Positions 9,501 to 14,266 of a DNA stretch of 24,999 nt are shown here, in pieces. Numbering within the stretch: position 1 is the first letter of the stretch; every line of letters begins with the position of its first letter. A program made the translations under genes and the position numbers. The notes beneath the pieces are model-generated. The model was not told where the DNA came from. It searched no databases and saw only the letters and a list, made by a program, of their open reading frames with translations. Origin of the DNA: UBA2256 sp964453055. Lineage in GTDB: Bacteria; Spirochaetota; Spirochaetia; Treponematales; Rectinemataceae. The stretch spans positions 1 through 24,999 of the forward strand of contig CAYVOD010000020.1 in assembly GCA_964453055.1 (NCBI GenBank), read 5' to 3'.

Positions 9501-10351
9501 AGGAGCTTGACGCCGATGGATTCGAAACGGGCGCCCCAATGTTCCTTGATCCAGCGCAGCTGCGCCTCCAGGGAGTCGGGCGCGGCCTTGGCGGGCATCC
9601 GGAGCAGCTCGAGCAGGCTGCTTTCCTCGCCGGAGGGTCCGTAGGGAGGTAGCTCGAGGCTTTTCCGTTCCAGGGCGGCGAAAACCTTGGCGTACAAGGT
9701 TTTCGCCGCCAGGCTGCCCGGAACATCCTTGACAGGGCGCAGGCCGTCGTCGAAAAGGAAGCGGAAAGGCCCGAAGGCGGGGTTTTCGTTGGCCAGCTTG
9801 AGGAGGATCATTTCCTCGAAGGCTATCTCCCTGTTGCCCAAGCCCCTCGCGTCGGGGGCCGCCGCCGAGCCGGAACTCAGCCATGCTTCGGCGCTCATTC
9901 TTCCGGAATAGACATCGGCGGGCGGGAACTGTTCGCAGAATTCCTTGAGAATTGCGTCGAGTCCCTCAGGACCCACTTCCTCCCTGGCCGCCTCCATGAG
10001 CCTAGGGATCGCCTGCTGATCGACCCTCTCCCTGTAAAGCCTGAAAACGATATGAAGGATCTCGTCCACCAGGCCCATCGCGTTCAGCCTGCCCGAGCTG
10101 AGCCTGCTGGTATCCTGGCCCCTGACAGAACCTAAATCGCGAAGCGCCTGGGCCATCTGTCTGGCGGCGGCAAAATCAGGGATGACCAGGTTGCCTGAAC
10201 TCGCGAAGAGCGCTTTTTCTATCCTCGTCGCCTTCCTCAGCGAGGCGTGAACATGGAATTCCATTATTCTATCGCCGGGGAGGGGTACCCAGGGCGATTT
10301 ATCGAGAGAAGTCAGGCGGCAGGCGAGAGCCGAAGCGCTCATATCAGTCAT
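6536..10351 (-). CDS. Large GH13 (alpha-amylase family) protein with long helical flanks
   Basis: The 1271-residue protein contains a GH13 TIM barrel at about residues 340-740, flanked by roughly 330 N-terminal and 500 C-terminal residues that look alpha-helical and that I do not recognise. The GH13 regions are visible: DMVPNHTG (D437, N441, H442), IIRFDAAM (R555 and nucleophile D557), LLAEAF (acid/base E622) and MSNPDEET (D683). The catalytic Asp/Glu/Asp triad is therefore intact, but the usual Asn-His-Asp of region IV is Asn-Pro-Asp. There is no signal peptide, so it is probably cytoplasmic and acts on an intracellular alpha-glucan or sugar; the substrate cannot be told. Two in-frame ATGs (10351 and 10342) are possible starts, both without a Shine-Dalgarno. 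It is the first gene of the operon with addB and addA. Confidence 0.85.
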   Translation of the reverse strand: MTDMSASALACRLTSLDKSPWVPLPGDRIMEFHVHASLRKATRIEKALFASSGNLVIPDFAAARQMAQALRDLGSVRGQDTSRLSSGRLNAMGLVDEILHIVFRLYRERVDQQAIPRLMEAAREEVGPEGLDAILKEFCEQFPPADVYSGRMSAEAWLSSGSAAAPDARGLGNREIAFEEMILLKLANENPAFGPFRFLFDDGLRPVKDVPGSLAAKTLYAKVFAALERKSLELPPYGPSGEESSLLELLRMPAKAAPDSLEAQLRWIKEHWGARFESIGVKLLSGLDLIAEEERPYFPPGPGPAKAYNYVFSREEYEKFTQDRDWMPSLVLLAKNALVWLHQLSVTYGRPIRRLDDIPDSELDDIASRGINGLWLIGIWQRSPASEKIKRLCGNPEAAASAYSLFDYEIAWELGGWEALDKLRERCLWRGIRLAADMVPNHTGLDSAWIRQRPDLFIGGDRCPFPSYSFNGPDLSEDPSIGLWIEDHYYSRSDAAVVFKRLDRRTGAVRYIYHGNDGTGMAWNDTAQIDFLNPEARAMVRERILHVARHFSIIRFDAAMVLARQHIRRLWYPAPGSGGAIPSRSEHSLHEADFDRAIPGEFWREVVDECAEKAPDTLLLAEAFWMMEGYFTRTLGMHRVYNSAFMNMLKEEKNSLYRLTIKNTQEFDKEILKRFVNFMSNPDEETAVAQFGAGDKYFGVCTLMATMPGLPMFGHGQIEGFTEKYGMEYRRSYRDEKPDLALIERHEKEIFPLLRQRRLFAGVGQFFLFDFIKDEGHIDENVFAYSNGLGKDIALVFYNNCWQRSAGSIVSSCSYAEKDGAGASHLRRQSLVQALGLDPGPRNYLAAKEQRSGLWYLHRCSDLSGFGLRVELQGYQSLVFGDFMRIHDLDGVYERLWSSLMGRGVPDLDEAVEEASRPELYRALDNCAASLRRCGEVLLNLGQGQDSTAFAPLVERMGNDAEHFLSRLSLAITEDGGVEPSLDAPIRGRGFVESGLRLLAALISLSHPEDSFPPEETLLFSRLKAILSSPAALRSCLDFLFIEGISQVNQGANKTEELRYILEKFLIKKKLQYPGFPERREREKADEPGGPGSWQPLAVRAIDALGRLDTPALHAIVFAFATRPRDTSFNPRLEKGEEEPRQLKSARARAAELVRWAASDQEGRLAIGLNRWEDKDYFNKERFEALLELWPCFALIEAALEKTDTQAGTGSPKAGAGAEAGTGLWAAELLFRMKGLSRLQAFEIQTIASEAQASSGYLVDALLAKIEHADS

Positions 10352-10357
10352 GGTTTC

Positions 10358-10386
10358 ACTATAACTTCGCCTCGGGGAGGAAACAA
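10358..10386 (-). promoter_or_regulatory. Sigma-70-like promoter of the GH13-addB-addA operon, predicted leaderless
   Basis: On the minus strand TTGTTT (10386-10381) and TATAGT (10363-10358) are 17 bp apart. Only 6 nt, GAAACC, separate the -10 box from the ATG at 10351, so transcription would start at or beside the A of the start codon. No purine-rich Shine-Dalgarno precedes the ATG, which is consistent with a leaderless mRNA. Confidence 0.55.
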
Positions 10387-10448
10387 GCGGAGCCCTTACT
10401 GGCGGTGATTCGAAGGGATTATTTCGCTACACAAAACGCAAGGTCTTC

Positions 10449-10466
10449 TGTTATACTTACATAACA
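10449..10466. promoter_or_regulatory. Palindromic operator candidate over the -10 box of the first TetR gene
   Basis: TGTTAT at 10449-10454 and ATAACA at 10461-10466 form a perfect 6+6 inverted repeat with a 6-nt centre. The candidate -10 box TATACT (10452-10457) of the plus-strand TetR gene lies inside it, with TACACA at 10428-10433 as a possible -35 (spacer 18). The arrangement suits autorepression by the regulator encoded 16 nt downstream. Confidence 0.45.
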
Positions 10467-10481
10467 ACAGCGGAGGTAAAA

Positions 10482-11105
10482 TTGTCTATCTACGTAGAAC
10501 ACGATAAGCGGCGAGAGGAGATTCTGGACAAAGCCCTGGACGTATTCGTGGAAGAAGGCTACAAGGATACGACCTTCCAGAAAATAGCCGAACGCTGCGG
10601 CATAACGAGGACGATACTCTACCTGTATTTCTCCAACAAGCGGGAAATTTTCTCCGCCAGCATCAAACGCCTCATGGGCAGGGTGGAGAGCAGGGTGCGG
10701 GAGATCGCCGGAGACGAGGACTTGAAGAGCGTCGATAAGCTGATCGCCATCGGCGATATGGTCATGAGCGAATGCGCCGCTGAATCAAGACTCCTGTCTG
10801 TAATTCTCGACTACCTCCTCAAGCTCAAGCTCTCCGGAGGCGATCCCGACGAACGGGTCCGCCGGAGGACCATCCGCATGCGGCATATTCTCGCCCTTAT
10901 CATTATAGAAGGGAAAAAACGCGGGGAATTCTCTTCCCGGATATCCGGAAAGGCGATGAGCGAGCTTTTCTACGCCTTGATCGAGGCTGCCGTTTTCAGG
11001 ATAACGGTGCTGGGTAAAAAGGATGTTTCAAATCTTCGGGAATCCCTGCGGCTTCTCGCTATAAGCATACGCGGCGAAGGAAAAGCTCCGCCGTCGCGGG
11101 ACTGA
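10482..11105 (+). CDS. TetR/AcrR-family transcriptional regulator (TTG start)
   Basis: This 207-residue protein is a one-component ligand-responsive DNA-binding regulator. The N-terminal helix-turn-helix is clear: KALDVFVEEGYKDTTFQKIA, then ERCGITRTILYLYFSNKREIF at about residues 18-60. The C-terminal ligand-binding half is not diagnostic. The start is TTG at 10482, chosen because a strong GGAGGT (10472-10477) sits 4 nt upstream and the protein then has the normal short lead before the helix-turn-helix. It diverges from the GH13-addBA operon across a 130-bp gap, so it may regulate that operon, itself, or both. The ligand is unknown. Confidence 0.88.
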   Translation: MSIYVEHDKRREEILDKALDVFVEEGYKDTTFQKIAERCGITRTILYLYFSNKREIFSASIKRLMGRVESRVREIAGDEDLKSVDKLIAIGDMVMSECAAESRLLSVILDYLLKLKLSGGDPDERVRRRTIRMRHILALIIIEGKKRGEFSSRISGKAMSELFYALIEAAVFRITVLGKKDVSNLRESLRLLAISIRGEGKAPPSRD

Positions 11106-11130
11106 CAAGAGCGCCTCAGCCGAGGATGGT

Positions 11131-11862
11131 TCACTGCGGGGACGCGCTACGCCGCTCCAGCATTCCCATCCTGATTTTCGCCACCACCGAAGCCTTGGCC
11201 ACTACCTTGGCGGTGAAGAGACTGTCGATATTCTTTTTGTAGTTGAGAATCCTGGAGATATAATCAAGGGTCCTGACCGGGGCGCCCTGCTTGGTCACCC
11301 GCGTGCGGCCCGCGTTATACATTGCCAGGGCTGAAACCTCGTTGCCCGAAAGTTCGAAGACATGGCGGAAATACCCGATTCCTTCCTTGGCGTTTCGAGA
11401 AGGGTTGAAGAATTCTTGGTCCGTGAGCTCGGGGAAGGTGAGGGAGTTCAGCTGGAAAAGCCCCCTGTCCACGCTCGTCGTATTCTGGTTTACGGCGAGG
11501 GGGTCGAAGCGGCTTTCCTCGTACGCGATGGCGAAGGCGAGGCTCGTCGGGACCTTCTGCTTTACCGCGTTATCCAGTATGGCTACGGCGATGACCCTGG
11601 ATTTGGTGATGGAGGAGAAAAAATCGATTACGCTCGATTTGGTGTCGGGATGCTGATAACAGACGGCTATCGCATCGATATCGTCTATATCTTCTATGCT
11701 GTCAGGCAATTTCTCTGTATTGGTCACGAGCGATAGAATTTCGCTCTCGAGCTCAAGGTCGGTGGAGGGTGGAGGCGAACAGGCTGCGAAGCTGAGCGTC
11801 GCAGCCAAGGCTAAAAACACCGCACCCTTGGCTCTTAGTGGTCTATACATCGATTTTTGCAA
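11131..11862 (-). CDS. Lytic transglycosylase (SLT/goose-lysozyme fold), probable lipoprotein
   Basis: This 243-residue protein is predicted to cleave peptidoglycan glycan strands in the periplasm while tethered by a lipid. A basic N-terminus and hydrophobic stretch end in SFAAC, with the likely lipidated Cys at residue 28; Phe at -3 is unusual outside spirochaetes, whose lipoboxes are relaxed. The catalytic domain shows YEESRFDP (catalytic Glu116), GLFQLN and AMYNAG, the usual order for SLT-type enzymes. I place the start at TTG (11862), 6 nt after AAGGAG; the ATG at 11850 is 18 nt away from that element. An in-frame extension upstream to 12540 is a shadow of the asparaginase-like gene. It is divergent from that gene and convergent with the first TetR gene, 25 nt apart. 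Confidence 0.82.
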   Translation of the reverse strand: MQKSMYRPLRAKGAVFLALAATLSFAACSPPPSTDLELESEILSLVTNTEKLPDSIEDIDDIDAIAVCYQHPDTKSSVIDFFSSITKSRVIAVAILDNAVKQKVPTSLAFAIAYEESRFDPLAVNQNTTSVDRGLFQLNSLTFPELTDQEFFNPSRNAKEGIGYFRHVFELSGNEVSALAMYNAGRTRVTKQGAPVRTLDYISRILNYKKNIDSLFTAKVVAKASVVAKIRMGMLERRSASPQ

Positions 11863-11874
11863 TAATGACTCCTT

Positions 11875-11908
11875 CCTGAAAACGGCGGGCTCTCCCGAGG
11901 TTTTCAGG
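11875..11908 (-). promoter_or_regulatory. Stem-loop at the predicted 5' end of the transglycosylase mRNA
   Basis: CCTGAAAAC (11875-11883) pairs with GTTTTCAGG (11900-11908), and CGGG/CCCG (11886-11889, 11894-11897) extends the stem after a 2x2 internal loop. On the minus strand the 3' arm runs straight into the AAGGAG ribosome-binding site at 11874-11869. The structure would begin about 3 nt after the predicted transcription start and could protect the 5' end or limit ribosome access. Confidence 0.55.
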
Positions 11909-11916
11909 TTGCGGCC

Positions 11917-11945
11917 ATTTTCGAGGAAGCGGTAAAATTGGTCAA
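11917..11945 (-). promoter_or_regulatory. Candidate promoter of the transglycosylase gene
   Basis: TTGACC (11945-11940) and GAAAAT (11922-11917) are 17 bp apart on the minus strand, matching consensus at 5 of 6 and 4 of 6 positions. Transcription would start near 11911, about 50 nt before the TTG start codon. Confidence 0.45.
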
Positions 11946-11960
11946 GGGGTGGAAAACGAT

Positions 11961-12010
11961 GGGGTAAATCCTTGCCCCAGATAGCGCTTGCCCTTAACAA
12001 ACCGGGGCAA
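11961..12010. promoter_or_regulatory. Array of four GGGGCAA-type half-sites between divergent promoters
   Basis: GGGGTAA (11961-11967), TTGCCCC (11972-11978), TTGCCC (11988-11993) and GGGGCAA (12004-12010) form two inverted pairs. The right pair brackets the -35 box TTAACA (11994-11999) of the asparaginase-like gene. This looks like an operator for a dimeric repressor; the TetR regulator in the same operon is the obvious candidate, by inference only. Confidence 0.5.
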
Positions 12011-12022
12011 AGCGGGCATAAT
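11994..12022 (+). promoter_or_regulatory. Strong promoter of the asparaginase-like/TetR operon, predicted leaderless
   Basis: TTAACA (11994-11999) and CATAAT (12017-12022), each 5 of 6 to consensus, are exactly 17 bp apart. Transcription would begin near 12028-12030, downstream of the first ATG (12025) and next to the ATG at 12031. No Shine-Dalgarno is present before either ATG. Confidence 0.65.
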
Positions 12023-12030
12023 CGATGATT

Positions 12031-12534
12031 ATGAACGAGGACAGCATAAGGGTTATCGTCACCGGCGGGACCTTCGACAAGCATTACGACGAGATTCGGG
12101 GAGAGCTTACCTTCAGGGAAAGCCACATGCCTGAAATCCTCGCCAAAGCGAGGGTGAGGGTTCCCGTTGTCCTGGAGATGAATCAGCTGATCGACAGCCT
12201 CCAGATGCAGGACGAAAACCGCATGGCAGTCCTTGCCGCCTGCAGGAGCGCGCCGGAGAATCGAATCGTGATCACCCACGGCACCGATACGATGACAGCC
12301 ACCGCATCCCTTCTGGGCTCCGCGGGACTCGCAAAGACGATAGTCCTCACCGGAGCCATGGTGCCCTACAAGATCCAGGACTCGGACGCCTTGTTCAACT
12401 TCGGCACAGCGTTTCAGGCGGTGCAGCTCCTGCCTCCGGGGGTGTATATCGCCATGAACGGCCGGGTTTTTTCCTGGGATAAGGTGCGCAAGAACAAGGA
12501 CCTGGGAATTTTCGAAGCCCTGGGGCCGAGCTGA
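12031..12534 (+). CDS. Single-domain L-asparaginase-like protein
   Basis: The 167-residue protein matches only the N-terminal catalytic domain of type I/II L-asparaginases, which are normally about 330 residues. Catalytic residues are all recognisable: T14 in VTGGTF, T85 and D86 in THGTDTM, and K102 just before IVLTGAM. The small C-terminal domain is missing, and the gene ends cleanly at a TGA that shares one base with the next ATG (TGATG). I therefore read it as a true short family member, not a truncation. Asparagine or glutamine hydrolysis is possible but not assured, since the tetrameric active site of full-length enzymes uses residues from a neighbouring subunit. The start is placed at 12031 because the promoter predicts transcription from about that point; ATG 12025 would add two residues. 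Confidence 0.8.
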   Translation: MNEDSIRVIVTGGTFDKHYDEIRGELTFRESHMPEILAKARVRVPVVLEMNQLIDSLQMQDENRMAVLAACRSAPENRIVITHGTDTMTATASLLGSAGLAKTIVLTGAMVPYKIQDSDALFNFGTAFQAVQLLPPGVYIAMNGRVFSWDKVRKNKDLGIFEALGPS

Positions 12535-13151
12535 TGGCAAGGCCGAAGGACGCGGACAAGCGCCAGCTCATTCTCTCCGAAGCCAAGAAAATGTTCGCCG
12601 AAAGGGGCTACGAACGAAGCTCCATGGGCGCCCTGGCTGCTCGGATCGGCATTCCCGTGGGGAGCCTCTATACGTATTTCCCCTCGAAGGAAGGACTCTT
12701 GGGCTTCATCATCGAGGAAGGCTGGGGCGAGTTCGCCGCATATCTGGAGGAAGGCCTCGGCCCGGGCGACGACTCCGGAAGAATTTCCGAGGCCGGGCTG
12801 ACAAAGCTTGCCTTTCTGGTTCGGAAGGCCCTGCCCGCTCTTTTCGAGGACATGGATCTTATCGTGATACTTCTCGGACAGGCTGGAAGCGCGACGAGGC
12901 TCAAGGAAAAGCTTGACTACCTGGCTTCCCTCATAGCGTCCATCATAGGAGAATGTGTGTCGGAAAGGGGGGAGAATCCGAAAACCGCCCTTCCGGAACT
13001 GGAGGCAGGCCTTTTGGTCATGCTTCTGGGCAGTCTCGAATCGCTCCGCCTGAGCCGCCGCATCGATATGGGCATAGGGGCAGGGGAGATCATCGCTTTT
13101 CTTGCCTCGACAGTCGAAGCAGCCCTTGGACGCGCCCTGCCCGAGGTCTGA
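12534..13151 (+). CDS. TetR/AcrR-family transcriptional regulator, coupled to the asparaginase-like gene
   Basis: This 205-residue protein has an N-terminal TetR helix-turn-helix: AKKMFAERGYERSSMGALAA followed by RIGIPVGSLYTYFPSKEGLL at about residues 16-57. The remainder is helical and would form the ligand pocket and dimer interface. Its ATG shares one base with the preceding stop (TGATG), so translation is coupled and both proteins are made from one promoter. That makes autoregulation through the half-site array at 11961-12010 plausible. Its 3' end overlaps the convergent epimerase gene by 62 bp. The inducer is unknown. Confidence 0.88.
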   Translation: MARPKDADKRQLILSEAKKMFAERGYERSSMGALAARIGIPVGSLYTYFPSKEGLLGFIIEEGWGEFAAYLEEGLGPGDDSGRISEAGLTKLAFLVRKALPALFEDMDLIVILLGQAGSATRLKEKLDYLASLIASIIGECVSERGENPKTALPELEAGLLVMLLGSLESLRLSRRIDMGIGAGEIIAFLASTVEAALGRALPEV

Positions 13152-14136
13152 TCTTTCCATTCAGATATGGGCTTTTGTTGATGAGCCACCGCCTGACCAC
13201 AGGTCCCGCAAGAGTCGCGAAGGGGGCGATGAGTCTGGTCTCCCAGCGCACTTCCTCGTAATAGTCCTCTAGGGTTTTTCTTCTAAATCCTAAGAGTTCC
13301 TCCGCTTGATCCGAGTCGGCGTACCAGCCGCAGTGGAAGTTGGATGTGGCGAAGGCTTCCGGGGGCAGGAAGGACGAATCGCCGAGGCCAAAATAGCGGA
13401 ATATCCTGTCCAGGAAGGCTCTGAAGGAGGTTCTGCAGAGAGCGCCGCCGCCGATGTCAAGGGTCCTGCCCGCGGCGCGGTCCAGTGCGGCGGCGGCGGC
13501 AAAGGCGCGGCCCGCGTCTTCGGTGTGTACGACCTCGAGCCGGGTTTCCAGCGGCATGGCGAAGAGCATCGGATCGAATGGAAGCCACTTAGCCCAGACG
13601 ACGTAGGATAGGCGGAGGATGGCGTATTCGAGTCCCGAAGCCTTGACCAGGTTTTCGCACTCGACCTTGGTCCGGCTGTAAATTTCCGTAGGTTTAAGCC
13701 TGTCCTCGGCTCGTATCCAAAAATCCTGCAGCCTATCGCCGTAGGTTGCGATACTGGAGGCCAGGACGAAGCGAGGTGGCTTGGCAAGCGCGAGGCAGGC
13801 GTCTATGAGGTTTTTTGTTCCCCCGACGTTCACCTCCCTAGTTTTCTCCTCGTCCCGATCCGCCGCCGGGGGGATCAGGGCAGCCAAGTGTATGATCGCG
13901 TCCGGACCTTTATCGAAGGACGAAAAAATGTTCTTAAGGGTTTGCGGCTTTCTCAGATCGCCGAATTGGATGCGGCAATTCCTCCAGGACGACCTAAGCA
14001 GCCGGCGAAGCCCCGGATCTGCCTTCGCCATGGCCTGCGGGCTCTCCAGGATCGTCACCCCGTGGCCCGCGGCGATGCAGGCTTTCACGGCACTCCTTCC
14101 CACGTTGCCGAATCCGCCGGTTATCAGTATTTCCAT
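13090..14136 (-). CDS. NAD-dependent epimerase/dehydratase (extended SDR family)
   Basis: The 348-residue protein begins MEILITGGFGNVG, a textbook extended-SDR dinucleotide-binding loop (TGGFGNVG, residues 6-13). The catalytic signature follows as LASS and Y153-S-R-T-K157, the YxxxK motif. HLAALIPP and the REVNVGGTKNLIDAC segment are also typical of sugar-nucleotide epimerases and related reductases. The substrate is not evident. The start is the ATG at 14136, preceded at 5 nt by GGGAGG; upstream in-frame Met codons run into the alaS promoter and gene. The C-terminus overlaps the convergent TetR gene by 62 bp; the last 20 residues are Arg-rich and may be a poorly conserved tail. Confidence 0.87.
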   Translation of the reverse strand: MEILITGGFGNVGRSAVKACIAAGHGVTILESPQAMAKADPGLRRLLRSSWRNCRIQFGDLRKPQTLKNIFSSFDKGPDAIIHLAALIPPAADRDEEKTREVNVGGTKNLIDACLALAKPPRFVLASSIATYGDRLQDFWIRAEDRLKPTEIYSRTKVECENLVKASGLEYAILRLSYVVWAKWLPFDPMLFAMPLETRLEVVHTEDAGRAFAAAAALDRAAGRTLDIGGGALCRTSFRAFLDRIFRYFGLGDSSFLPPEAFATSNFHCGWYADSDQAEELLGFRRKTLEDYYEEVRWETRLIAPFATLAGPVVRRWLINKSPYLNGKIRPRAGRVQGLLRLSRQEKR

Positions 14137-14165
14137 AGCCGCCTCCCGAATCCCGTCATTTCTCC

Positions 14166-14193
14166 AGTATAGTATAAATGAACAATCATTCAA
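14166..14193 (-). promoter_or_regulatory. Promoter of the epimerase gene with overlapping palindrome
   Basis: TTGAAT (14193-14188) and TATACT (14171-14166) are 16 bp apart on the minus strand, giving a short 5' leader with the GGGAGG site. The palindrome AATGA-N4-TCATT at 14177-14190 overlaps the -35 box and spacer, as a repressor operator would; its style resembles TetR-family sites. Confidence 0.5.
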
Positions 14194-14229
14194 GATAAGG
14201 GTTTCAACTTTTCCTCCCCTCGCCTCTGA

Positions 14230-14259
14230 TTGACCATAATCCCAGACCTGCCGTACACT
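14230..14259 (+). promoter_or_regulatory. Promoter of alaS, predicted leaderless
   Basis: TTGACC (14230-14235) and TACACT (14254-14259) are 18 bp apart. Seven nt, TCCGCGC, separate the -10 box from the ATG at 14267, so transcription should begin at or next to the start codon. There is no Shine-Dalgarno sequence. Confidence 0.6.
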
Positions 14260-14266
14260 TCCGCGC

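Noticed and set aside
11106..11130. Terminator between the convergent TetR and transglycosylase genes
   Set aside because: Only CCTC/GAGG with a 4-nt loop and no T tract on either strand.
11863..12540. In-frame N-terminal extension of the transglycosylase ORF on the minus strand
   Set aside because: It lies antisense to the asparaginase-like gene, whose catalytic motifs are intact, and the signal peptide and ribosome-binding site place the real start at 11862.
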